Source of the DNA: Thermoanaerobaculia bacterium
Lineage (GTDB): Bacteria; Acidobacteriota; Thermoanaerobaculia; Multivoradales; JAIOJS01
Length of the DNA stretch: 48,895 nucleotides
Direction of reading: 5' to 3'
Assembly: GCA_019911795.1 (NCBI GenBank)
Contig: JAIOJS010000252.1
Coordinates: 1 to 48,895 of the forward strand
The notes beneath the pieces are model-generated. The model searched no databases. It saw nothing but the letters and a program-made list of their open reading frames with translations, and was not told where the DNA came from. Shown here piece after piece: positions 25,650 through 33,349 of the stretch. Both the position numbers and the translations under genes were made by a program. Numbering within the stretch: position 1 is the first letter of the stretch; every line of letters starts with the position of its first letter.

Positions 25650-26285
25650 ATGCCTCGATCCGCTACGTCCATGACGCTCACCCTCGCGCTCCTATTTCTC
25701 GTCGGCGTTTCCACTTCCCAGGCGATCGGTCCCCAGGATCCAGAGACCACGACCGAGGGTCCCGCAGCCGCCGTGGTGAAGCAACAAGTGGTCGTACTCG
25801 ACACCTCGCTCGGCACCCTGGTGATCGAGCTCGCCGAAGAAGGAGCGCCCCAAACCGTGGCCAACTTCAAACGACTCGTCGCCGAAGGCTTCTACGATGG
25901 CCTCCCCTTCTACCGCGTCGTGGCTGGCCACGTCGTCCAAGCCGGTGACGGCGGCGAGAACGATCAGCCCACCGTTCCCGGCGAGTTCGGCGTCCTCCCC
26001 CACGTCAACGGAGTGGTCGGCCTGGCCCGGGGCGAGGCCGAGGACAGTGGCAGTACCGAGTTCTACATCTGCGTTGCACCGCGGCCCCATCTCGACGGAC
26101 GGTACGCCACCTTCGGACGGGTCGTCGAGGGTCTCGACGTCCTTGCCGCCATCGCTGCGGTCGAAGTGGAGGAGCAGTGGCTGAATGACGGCCAGGTGGC
26201 CTTCCACAAGCCGCTGACTCCGGTTCTCATCGAGTCCGCTCGGCTCGAGGGACGATCAGACGCAGCCCCGGTGGACTCCGAGTGA
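25650..26285 (+). CDS. Exported cyclophilin-type peptidyl-prolyl cis-trans isomerase
   Basis: This 211-residue protein has a signal peptide (MTLTLALLFLVGVSTSQA) and a cyclophilin fold: LDTSLGTLVIELAEEGAPQT, FYDGLPFYRVVAGHVVQAGD, GVVGLARGEAEDSGSTEFYI, LDGRYATFGRVVEG. The FYRVV arginine and the FGRV segment match the active site; the usual Trp is absent. It should act in the periplasm on folding of exported proteins. The last 30 residues are not conserved. Confidence 0.9.
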   Translation: MPRSATSMTLTLALLFLVGVSTSQAIGPQDPETTTEGPAAAVVKQQVVVLDTSLGTLVIELAEEGAPQTVANFKRLVAEGFYDGLPFYRVVAGHVVQAGDGGENDQPTVPGEFGVLPHVNGVVGLARGEAEDSGSTEFYICVAPRPHLDGRYATFGRVVEGLDVLAAIAAVEVEEQWLNDGQVAFHKPLTPVLIESARLEGRSDAAPVDSE

Positions 26286-26321
26286 CAACCCCGATTCGCA
26301 TCCCGTCCAGCATCTCTCGAG

Positions 26322-26362
26322 TGCGGCCGCAGTAGACTCTGAAGATAGATCCGGGCTAGCCC
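26322..26362 (+). promoter_or_regulatory. Promoter-like element, upstream copy (R1)
   Basis: GCGGCCGC (26323-26330), TAGACT (26333-26338), an 18-base spacer and TAGCCC (26357-26362) form the first of two nearly identical 38-base elements 180 bp apart. The -10 position is poorer than in the second copy. The same layout is seen at 3056-3095. Confidence 0.5.
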
Positions 26363-26410
26363 GGAGCGGTCTCTGGTGTCGTCGCGAGGCCGTGGAGAAG
26401 ATGGGGTTGG

Positions 26411-26483
26411 CGCGCTTTTGCCGTGGAGCTGAGCCGAGTCGTACTCGGGAGTCCGTCGCAGGCTCAGGGCCTCGGCAAACGCG
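26411..26483. other. Long imperfect hairpin between the two promoter-like copies
   Basis: CGCG plus TTTGCCG (26411-26414, 26417-26423) pairs with CGGCAAACGCG (26473-26483); CTGAGCC (26429-26435) pairs with GGCTCAG (26461-26467); and inside, CCGAGT (26434-26439) pairs with ACTCGG (26443-26448), which partly competes with the middle stem. A transcript from the upstream promoter copy would carry this structure as a leader, so it could be a regulatory RNA or a remnant mobile palindrome. Confidence 0.5.
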
Positions 26484-26501
26484 TGTCAGCTCCGTCCTAT
26501 C

Positions 26502-26542
26502 TGCGGCCGCAGTAGACTCCAGAGATAGATCCGGGCTAGGCT
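26502..26542 (+). promoter_or_regulatory. Promoter-like element, downstream copy (R2)
   Basis: Bases 26502-26539 match 26322-26359 at 35 of 38 positions. GCGGCCGC, TAGACT (26513-26518), an 18-base spacer and TAGGCT (26537-26542) are present. The predicted transcript start is only a few bases before the ATG at 26553, so transcription from this copy would be nearly leaderless; no ribosome site is visible. Confidence 0.55.
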
Positions 26543-26552
26543 CCGGGCACAC

Positions 26553-27923
26553 ATGCGCTACGGATTTGTCCTCGACCAGGACGCCTGCATCGGTTGCCAC
26601 GCCTGTACGGTGGCCTGCAAGGCGGAGAATGATGTTGTCCTCGGCGGCTTCCGTACCTGGGTCAAGTGGATCGAGCACGGCACCTTTCCCGAGATCTCCC
26701 GGTCCGCTGCCGTTCTGCGCTGCAATCACTGTACCGATGCTCCGTGTATCGAGATCTGCCCTACCGTGGCTCTCTTCAAGCGCGACAACGGGATCGTCGA
26801 CCTCGACCGCGATCGCTGCATCGGCTGTGCCTCCTGTCTCCAAGCCTGTCCCTACGACGCGATCCACATCGACGACCGTAGTGGTACCGCTGCCAAGTGT
26901 CACTTCTGCGCCCATCGGGTCGAGGTCGACCTGGCCCCCGCCTGCGTTTCAGTCTGCCCTGAGCACGCCATCTGGGTGGTTGATCTGGACGATCCCAGTA
27001 CTCGCGAGGAACTCGGCCGGAAGCGCGCCGTGGTTCGCAAACCAGAACGTCAGACGAAGCCCCAGACCTTCTATCTGGGCGCCGACCCAGCCGCTCTCGA
27101 TCCCTTAGCCGTCGACGGCACACGAACTCTCTCGCATGCACAGGTTCCCGATCCGATGCCGGCCGCAGGTACGGCCGAAGCACGGGCCGTCTACGACATT
27201 CCCAAGGCCCGTCCCTGGGGATCCAAAATCGCCGCCTACATGGTGACCAAAGCCCTCGCCGCCGGAGCCCTCTTCGCGGCTGCCCTCTCGCCATGGTGGA
27301 CGGCGCTGGACGGGCGCCTTCTCGGCTGGCTGAGCCTCCTCTTCACCGTCGTCACCTGTGTCCTCCTCATCTCCGATCTGCACCAACCCAAGCGCTTCTA
27401 TTTCCTCCTCACCAAGGCCAATCCCGGTTCATGGCTGGTCCGCGGCGGCTGGATCCTCACCGCTCACGGCCTGCTGAGCCTCCTCTGGGGCATCGGCCTG
27501 AACGCCTCTTGGCTGGCGGCGCTCTCGCTACCCGTCGCGATGGCGACGTCGGTCTACACTGCTTTCCTCTTCCGTCAGGCGAGGGGGCGGGAACTGTGGT
27601 GTGAGGATCCCCTCCTGCCCTGGGTTCTCGCCGCCCAGACTCTCGCCGCTGCGGCCGCTCTAGCCTGGTTCTTCCACCTCGAAGCCATCCTGACCCTGGT
27701 CCCGATCGCTCTGTTCGTCGGACTGTCGCTGGCAACTCTCGTGGTTCCCATGCCGACCCAGCAATCGCGCCAGGCTCACCGCTGGATGGTCCGTCACCCG
27801 GTGTTCGCTATCGGCATCGTACTGGCCCTGGCATCCCTCCTGTGGCCGCCGCTCGTCGTCGCCGCCTTCGGCGCCCTCGACTGGGCCTTCGTCAAGGCCG
27901 GCCAGGAGGTCGCCCTCTCATGA
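26553..27923 (+). CDS. Fused 4x[4Fe-4S] electron-transfer and NrfD/DmsC-type membrane subunit
   Basis: This 456-residue protein combines two subunits that are usually separate. Residues 1-140 hold four [4Fe-4S] cysteine sets (C12/15/18/22, C57/60/65/69, C89/92/95/99, C116/119/131/135), as in DmsB, PsrB and SoeB. Residues from about 225 on carry about eight membrane helices with an NrfD/DmsC-like layout (LLISDLHQPKRFYFLLTK resembles the D-L-x-x-P turn of that family). It should pass electrons between the cytoplasmic molybdoenzyme encoded next and membrane quinones. Its stop overlaps the next start (ATGA). Confidence 0.88.
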   Translation: MRYGFVLDQDACIGCHACTVACKAENDVVLGGFRTWVKWIEHGTFPEISRSAAVLRCNHCTDAPCIEICPTVALFKRDNGIVDLDRDRCIGCASCLQACPYDAIHIDDRSGTAAKCHFCAHRVEVDLAPACVSVCPEHAIWVVDLDDPSTREELGRKRAVVRKPERQTKPQTFYLGADPAALDPLAVDGTRTLSHAQVPDPMPAAGTAEARAVYDIPKARPWGSKIAAYMVTKALAAGALFAAALSPWWTALDGRLLGWLSLLFTVVTCVLLISDLHQPKRFYFLLTKANPGSWLVRGGWILTAHGLLSLLWGIGLNASWLAALSLPVAMATSVYTAFLFRQARGRELWCEDPLLPWVLAAQTLAAAAALAWFFHLEAILTLVPIALFVGLSLATLVVPMPTQQSRQAHRWMVRHPVFAIGIVLALASLLWPPLVVAAFGALDWAFVKAGQEVALS

Positions 27924-30550
27924 AGTACCTCCTCGAAGGGATGAACGCCGCTCCGCCTCCCGAACGCTGGGACGATTGGACCGAACTCGACGCCTCGGCT
28001 TGGCCGAGACGGGTCGAACGTAAGTTGAGCGTGGTACCCACCATCTGTTTCAACTGCGAGTCGGGCTGTGGCCTCCTCGCCTACGTGGACCAGGAATCGG
28101 GCGAAATTCGCCGTTTCGAGGGTAATCCTCTGCACCCCGGCAGTCGTGGCCGGGTGTGCGCCAAGGGACCGGCAACGATCAACCAGATCCGCGATCCCGA
28201 CCGTATTCTCTATCCGTTAAAGCGGGTCGGAAACCGCGACGAGGCCAGTTTCGAACGGGTTTCCTGGGAAGAGGTCCTCGACACCCTCGCATCTCGTATT
28301 CGTAAGGCTCTGCTGGAGAACCGACACGACGAGTTGATGTACCACGTCGGTCGCCCCGGACACGACAAGATGATGCACCACGTCCTCGGCGCCTGGGGGA
28401 TCGACGGACACAACAGCCACACCAATGTCTGCTCCAGTGCGGCCCGGCTTGGCTACACCGTGATGTGCGGCGGAGATCGCCCCTCCCCCGACTACGCCAA
28501 CGCCAAGACCACTCTGCTGCTCTCGGCCCATCTCGAGTCGGGGCACTACTTCAACCCACACGCCCAGCGCATCATCGAGGCTCAGCAAAAGGGTGGCAAG
28601 CTGATCGTGATGGATCCGCGGCTCTCCAACACCGCGGCCAAGGCCGATCTGTGGCTCCCAACCTGGCCGGGCTCCGAGGCGACGGTGCTCCTCGCCATCG
28701 GCCATCGGCTGCTCACCAGCGGTCGGGTCGATCTCGACTTCCTGCGCGACTACACCAACTGGCAGGACACGCTGCAGCATCTACAAGCCGGGAACGACAC
28801 CTCCTCCGCAGCCGGCTTCGACGAGTTCCTAGCCATACTCACCGCCCACTACGCCGAGTACACCTTCGAGCGGGCGACGGCGGAGAGCGGGGTCGATGCC
28901 GAGCGCCTCGAACGCACCACCGACTGGATCGCCAACGCCGGCTCGGCCTTCTCCAGCCACGTCTGGCGCGGTCCTGCTACCGGCAACCTCGGGGGATGGC
29001 AGATCGCCCGCGCCGTCCAACTGATCAACGTGCTCACGGGATCGGTCGGCGCCAAGGGCGGCACCTCCCTCGCAGGGTGGAACAAGTTCGTCCCCGACGC
29101 GCCCACCCCACCGGGTAAGCAGAACCGCTGGAACGAACTCCTCTACCCGGCGGACTACCCCCTGACCTTTCACGAGATGAGCATCCTGCTCCCCTACCTC
29201 GTCGACAGCGACCATCGAATCGACACCTATTTCACCCGCGTCTTCAACCCGGTCTGGACCTACCCCGACGGCACGGCGTGGATCGACCTGCTGTGCGACG
29301 AGGAGCGCATGGGATGCCATGTCGCCCTGACCCCAACTTGGAACGAGACGGCACGCTACGCCGACTTTGTCCTGCCGATGGGACTGTCGGCCGAGCGCCA
29401 CGATCTCGTCAGCCAGGAGACCCACGCCGGATCCTGGATCGGCTTCCGACAACCGATTCACCGAGTGCTCGCCGAGCGCGCCGGCGAGACGGTCGAGGCA
29501 ACGTGGGAAACCAATCCGGGTGAGGTGTGGGAGGAGGAGGAGTTCTTCCTCGAGCTCTCCTGGCGCATCGACCCCGACGGTAGTCTCGGAATCCGCCGCC
29601 ACTTCGAGTCTCCGTACCGCCCCGGCGAGAAGACGACCCTCGACGAACGCTACCGCTGGATCTTCGAGAACTCGGTCCCGGGCCTCCCCGCCGCGGCGGC
29701 AGCGAAGGGAATGACGCCGCTCGAGTACATGCGACGCTTCGGCGCCTTCGAAGTCACCAAGGACGTCTACGAGGTCCATCGCGAGAAGGGCTTCGGAACT
29801 CCCAGCGGCAAAATCGAGATCTTCTCCCGGACCCTCGAGGATTGGGGCTGGCCGGAACACTCGATGCCGGGATCGATCACCAGTCACGTCGCGAAGTCGG
29901 AGCTCACTGAGGACGAGATGGTCCTGATCCCGACCTTCCGACTCGCAACCCTTATCCACTCTCGCTCGGCGAACTCCGAGTGGCTCTACGAAATCAGCCA
30001 CAACAATCCGCTGTGGATGCATCCCTCCGACGCGGCTCGACTGGGCGTCGACGAACAGAGTCTCGTTCGAGTCGCCACCTCGATCGGGCACTTCGTGCTA
30101 CGCCCCTTCGTCACCGAGGGACTGCTCCCCGGCATCGTCGCCTGCAGCCACCACCTCGGCCGCTGGCACGTTCCCCGTGACGGAGACAAGACGTCACGCT
30201 GGGCCAGCGCTCCGGTGGCGATGACCCGCGACGGTGACATCACTCGCTGGAGACGCTTGGGAGACGAGGAGCACGAACCCGGCTGGTGGCGCGAGAGCGG
30301 CGTCCATCAGAACATCACCTTCCCCGTCCACCCCGACCCGATGAGCGGCATGCATTGCTGGCATCAGAAAGTGCGCGTCTCCGCAGCCGAGAGTGGGGAT
30401 CGCTTCGGCGACATCCTCGTCGATCGCGGGCGTGCTCAACAGGTGTATCAACAGTGGCGGGCGATGACGCGAAAGCCCGAGGGAGAACTACGGCGACCGC
30501 TCTGGCTGCCCCGATCGATGCGACCGACCGATGAGGCATACCGCTTCTAG
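27920..30550 (+). CDS. Molybdopterin oxidoreductase, SoeA-like (probable cytoplasmic sulfite dehydrogenase)
   Basis: This 876-residue catalytic subunit belongs to the DMSO-reductase family. Residues C43, C46, C50 and C80 bind a [4Fe-4S] cluster, and Cys171 in HTNVCSSAARLG is the probable molybdenum ligand. PTICFNCESGCGLLAYVD, NPLHPGSRGRVCAKGPAT, RPSPDYANAK and AHLESGHYFNPHAQR resemble, as I recall them, SoeA of the sulfite-oxidising SoeABC complex. There is no Tat signal, so the enzyme faces the cytoplasm, as SoeA does. Thiosulfate, polysulfide or another oxyanion remain possible substrates. ATG 27920 is fixed by its overlap with the upstream stop. Confidence 0.82.
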   Translation: MKYLLEGMNAAPPPERWDDWTELDASAWPRRVERKLSVVPTICFNCESGCGLLAYVDQESGEIRRFEGNPLHPGSRGRVCAKGPATINQIRDPDRILYPLKRVGNRDEASFERVSWEEVLDTLASRIRKALLENRHDELMYHVGRPGHDKMMHHVLGAWGIDGHNSHTNVCSSAARLGYTVMCGGDRPSPDYANAKTTLLLSAHLESGHYFNPHAQRIIEAQQKGGKLIVMDPRLSNTAAKADLWLPTWPGSEATVLLAIGHRLLTSGRVDLDFLRDYTNWQDTLQHLQAGNDTSSAAGFDEFLAILTAHYAEYTFERATAESGVDAERLERTTDWIANAGSAFSSHVWRGPATGNLGGWQIARAVQLINVLTGSVGAKGGTSLAGWNKFVPDAPTPPGKQNRWNELLYPADYPLTFHEMSILLPYLVDSDHRIDTYFTRVFNPVWTYPDGTAWIDLLCDEERMGCHVALTPTWNETARYADFVLPMGLSAERHDLVSQETHAGSWIGFRQPIHRVLAERAGETVEATWETNPGEVWEEEEFFLELSWRIDPDGSLGIRRHFESPYRPGEKTTLDERYRWIFENSVPGLPAAAAAKGMTPLEYMRRFGAFEVTKDVYEVHREKGFGTPSGKIEIFSRTLEDWGWPEHSMPGSITSHVAKSELTEDEMVLIPTFRLATLIHSRSANSEWLYEISHNNPLWMHPSDAARLGVDEQSLVRVATSIGHFVLRPFVTEGLLPGIVACSHHLGRWHVPRDGDKTSRWASAPVAMTRDGDITRWRRLGDEEHEPGWWRESGVHQNITFPVHPDPMSGMHCWHQKVRVSAAESGDRFGDILVDRGRAQQVYQQWRAMTRKPEGELRRPLWLPRSMRPTDEAYRF

Positions 30551-30559
30551 TGGCTGCGG

Positions 30560-31909
30560 CTATGCCGTGGGATCAGCGTCGGAAAGCTCTTTGGGGGTCG
30601 AGTCGAGGTCCGCCGGCGGTGAGGTCGGAGAATCCCGATTGGGCAGCAGGTCCACCAGACGTAGATCATGAAGCTCTTCGTCGCGGACACGTCGTAGGTC
30701 GTCGCGAAGAGCGTCGAGCCGGCTCCAGTCCGGGCCGGAGCTGTGCTCCAGCATCGCGTCGACCGGGCCGTTATAGCTACTGAGGATCTCCTCCACTCGA
30801 AGCTCGTGAGCGTCACGTCCGAGCATCAGTCCGTCGCCGCCGGTAGTCACCACCAGGCCATGGCTCAGGAGGGGACCGATCGAGTCGTCGAGCACTTGCG
30901 GTGGAATCCCTAGGACCTGTCCCAACTCCTCCGGCGTGCAGAGCGGATCACCGCGGCGGAGAGCTTGAGCCAAAGCAATCAACGCCGCGAGTCCCACCCA
31001 GGGTCCGTGAGCGCGAGCGTCGACTCGGCGTCCATAGAGCAAACTCTTGAAGTGCTGCCCAACGTAAGCAGCCTCGGCTCCGAGCAGAATCGCTCCCCAG
31101 GCAATCTGGATCGAAATCATGAAAAAGATCGCGATGGCAAAGCTGCCGTAGACAATGCCAAGTTGACTGAAGTTGCCGGTGTAGTAGGAGAAGGGTCGAC
31201 GCAAGAGTTCGAGTAGAAAAGCCGCAACCAGACCGCCCACTAGTGCCCATCGAAAGCGGACTCGTGCCCGCGGCACTTGCCAGTAGAGCATGGTAAGGCC
31301 TGCGGCCGTGATCAAGAACGGCAACGCTCCGAGGACGAACGACTCCTCGAGGAGGACCCCGAAGGCGATGTGACGCCGCGCCATGACGAAGAGAGAGAAC
31401 ATCGCTGCCGCCAACACCGGCCCCCAGAACAGCACCAGGGCCAGCGAAAGGACCTTGGCTCTGATCGACGCCCTCTCGCTCACCCGCCAGATCTTGTTGA
31501 TGGTCTCCTCGATCGTGTGCAGGGTATTCACGCCCACGAAAAGAAAGGCGAGAAGCCCCAATCCTTGGAGCGATTCCGCCTGATGGGTATAGAGCTCGAT
31601 CTTCTCGGTGAGAGCGCTCTCGCTGTAGGGCAGCGCGCTCATCAAGACGTCGAGAAGTCGGTCCTCGTATTGATCGACCAGTCGCGTTCCCATAAAGCCG
31701 AAGACGGCGAGCAGGGGAACTATCCCGAGCATGGTGGCAAAAGCCAGCGCTGCCGCCTTCAGGGTGATCGCGTCCTCGCTCGACTTGGTGACCACCAACG
31801 ATGCGAAATCGCGCAGAGTCCTGAAACGCTCCTGCCAGTTCCCCTTCAGCTCTAGACCGTTCAGGCGTGAACGATCATCCCGCGAAGTCGTCGAAGTGCC
31901 ATCGCTCAT
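30560..31909 (-). CDS. YihY/BrkB family inner-membrane protein
   Basis: This 449-residue protein has the YihY/virulence factor BrkB pattern: an amphipathic start, KAAALAFATMLGIVPLLAVFGF, a long periplasmic loop, LGLLAFLFVGVNTLHTIEETIN, then paired membrane helices with YYTGNFSQLGIVYGSFA and IQIAWGAILLGAEAAYV. The C-terminal 150 residues resemble a winged-helix segment (GDPLCTPEELGQVLGIPPQVLDDSI) and an acidic tail. The family was once called ribonuclease BN in error. ATG 31909 is preferred: TACCAT lies eight bases upstream and no ribosome site is seen, as if leaderless. Confidence 0.9.
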   Translation of the reverse strand: MSDGTSTTSRDDRSRLNGLELKGNWQERFRTLRDFASLVVTKSSEDAITLKAAALAFATMLGIVPLLAVFGFMGTRLVDQYEDRLLDVLMSALPYSESALTEKIELYTHQAESLQGLGLLAFLFVGVNTLHTIEETINKIWRVSERASIRAKVLSLALVLFWGPVLAAAMFSLFVMARRHIAFGVLLEESFVLGALPFLITAAGLTMLYWQVPRARVRFRWALVGGLVAAFLLELLRRPFSYYTGNFSQLGIVYGSFAIAIFFMISIQIAWGAILLGAEAAYVGQHFKSLLYGRRVDARAHGPWVGLAALIALAQALRRGDPLCTPEELGQVLGIPPQVLDDSIGPLLSHGLVVTTGGDGLMLGRDAHELRVEEILSSYNGPVDAMLEHSSGPDWSRLDALRDDLRRVRDEELHDLRLVDLLPNRDSPTSPPADLDSTPKELSDADPTA

Positions 31910-31979
31910 GTGGCCGCATGGTACCACCGTGAAACACCCCGCGACGCCGCTGCGTAGTGCTGTTCAGGAGGAAAACCAA

Positions 31980-32252
31980 ATGATCGAACTCATCGTACTC
32001 TTGGGTCTCGCCAGCGTCGCCGTTCTCGGCCTCCTAGTACTCGTCGGCATCGCCAAGGTCCTGTTCAAGGTCGCCCTGATCCCAATCGCTCTCGCGATCG
32101 GACTGCTCAAGATCGTCCTTGGCCTCATCCTGGGCGTCTGCCTCCTCACCCTGGGTCTGCCACTCCTAATCCTCGCCCTCGTGCTGGCGCCCTTGATTCT
32201 CTTCGCGGCACTGGTCTTTGGGGGATTCAGCGTCTTGGCGGCAGTCTTCTAG
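31980..32252 (+). CDS. Small very hydrophobic membrane protein
   Basis: This 90-residue protein is almost entirely Leu, Ile, Val, Ala and Gly, with three predicted membrane segments (IELIVLLGLASVAVLGLLV; ALIPIALAIGLLKIVLGLIL; LLILALVLAPLILFAALVFG). CAGGAGGA at 31965-31972 is a strong ribosome site eight bases before the ATG, so translation is well supported. I do not recognise a family. It is divergent from yihY and convergent with pcm, ending in a shared hairpin. Confidence 0.75.
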   Translation: MIELIVLLGLASVAVLGLLVLVGIAKVLFKVALIPIALAIGLLKIVLGLILGVCLLTLGLPLLILALVLAPLILFAALVFGGFSVLAAVF

Positions 32253-32297
32253 CAACCCCGTCTTCAGCTACCCCAAGCTATCGACGTTGGGGTTGCT
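32251..32297. terminator. Bidirectional terminator-like hairpin
   Basis: AGCAACCCC (32251-32259) pairs perfectly with GGGGTTGCT (32289-32297) over nine bases. The structure covers both stop codons of two convergent genes, including the last codons of pcm. A T-tract is lacking. Confidence 0.5.
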
Positions 32298-33165
32298 GAA
32301 CCTCACCCGTCATCGACTCGAACCGGACCGGCGCGACGTTACGCTTCTCCAGACCATCCTTGGTCTTGGTGATCAGCTGCAGATCCTGGACGAACGACCC
32401 TAGCGGCACCACCATACGCCCTCCAATGGCGAGTTGGTCGATGAGGGGCTGGGGGATCTTCGGCGGCGCCGCGGTGAGAATAATTGCATCGAACGGTGCC
32501 TCCTCGGGCCAGCCGTCGTAGCCATCCCCGATGCGCACGTGAACGTTGTCGAAGCGAAGACGGGCCAGCTTCTCGCGGGCCTCCTCACCCAGGGAGTCGA
32601 TGATCTCGATGGTGTAGACGTCTTTGGCTATTCGCGACAAGACAGCGGCCAGGTAACCCGAGCCGGTGCCAATCTCTAGGACGCGATCGCCGGGCTTCAG
32701 CTGCAAGAGCTCACTCATCAGCGCGACCATGTAGGGCTGAGAGATCGTCTGGCCCGAGCCGATCGGCACTGGACGATCCTGGTAGGCCTGGTCCTGGTAC
32801 TCCGGAGGTACGAAGAGGTGACGCGGTACCGACCGCATCGCTTCGAGCACGCTCGGCTGACGAACTCCGCGCTCCAGGATCTGGCTCTCTACCATCACCT
32901 CGCGGTCCCGGGCGAAGTCATCGCGAGAGGACTGGCTCCGGGAAGCCTGGGGCGAGGCCTGCTTCATCGACGGCTGCGCCGTGAGACTTCGAGTCTGAGC
33001 TACCGCCATCCCGGCGACTGAAGTCATCACCAGCACCAAGGCGAGTACCTGGACGCCTCGATACACTTGGACTCCTCGAAAAACGTCTCCGCTCGACCCC
33101 TTGAGTGTCTCACGCAAGGGACGGCTTCGCCGGAGGAATCTCTGGAATCGTTCGAGAAGCCTCAT
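32278..33165 (-). CDS. pcm: Exported protein-L-isoaspartate O-methyltransferase
   Basis: This 295-residue enzyme repairs isoaspartyl residues using S-adenosylmethionine. The catalytic core is complete: PVPIGSGQTISQPYMVALM, VLEIGTGSGYLAAVLS, VYTIEI and DAIILTAAPPKIPQPLI. Unlike cytoplasmic Pcm (about 210 residues), it has an 85-residue N-terminal extension with a signal-like segment (VQVLALVLVMTSVAGMAVAQT), so it probably works in the periplasm. ATG 33165 was chosen because it precedes that segment closely; the open frame extends back to 33474. No strong ribosome site is seen. Confidence 0.9.
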   Translation of the reverse strand: MRLLERFQRFLRRSRPLRETLKGSSGDVFRGVQVYRGVQVLALVLVMTSVAGMAVAQTRSLTAQPSMKQASPQASRSQSSRDDFARDREVMVESQILERGVRQPSVLEAMRSVPRHLFVPPEYQDQAYQDRPVPIGSGQTISQPYMVALMSELLQLKPGDRVLEIGTGSGYLAAVLSRIAKDVYTIEIIDSLGEEAREKLARLRFDNVHVRIGDGYDGWPEEAPFDAIILTAAPPKIPQPLIDQLAIGGRMVVPLGSFVQDLQLITKTKDGLEKRNVAPVRFESMTGEVQQPQRR

Positions 33166-33349
33166 GGGGACTCGCGGTCGGTGAAGTTGTCGCAATAGCA
33201 CGGGCTCATTGTGCCAGCTTATCTCTGCAAGCGGCAAGCCAGGTTGACTTTGGGAGTAGAATGGACCCCACGTCATCCGCCGAAGCAGGCCGAAAGGGTT
33301 CACCATCGCACTCGCAGCCGCTGACTCCAAACTGATTGCTCTCGAGGCC

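Noticed and set aside
26392-27108. 238-codon plus-strand frame covering the hairpin region and the iron-sulfur gene start
   Set aside because: It runs out of frame through the four-cluster cysteine domain of a clear gene and has Ser/Pro-rich shadow composition.
28829-30091. 420-codon minus-strand frame inside the molybdoenzyme gene
   Set aside because: The plus-strand frame carries all the expected cysteine and cofactor motifs; the opposite frame has none.
33261-33335. ATG at 33261 as the start of the TldE-like protein
   Set aside because: It is in a different frame and meets a stop at about 33333-33335, so using it would need a frameshift.
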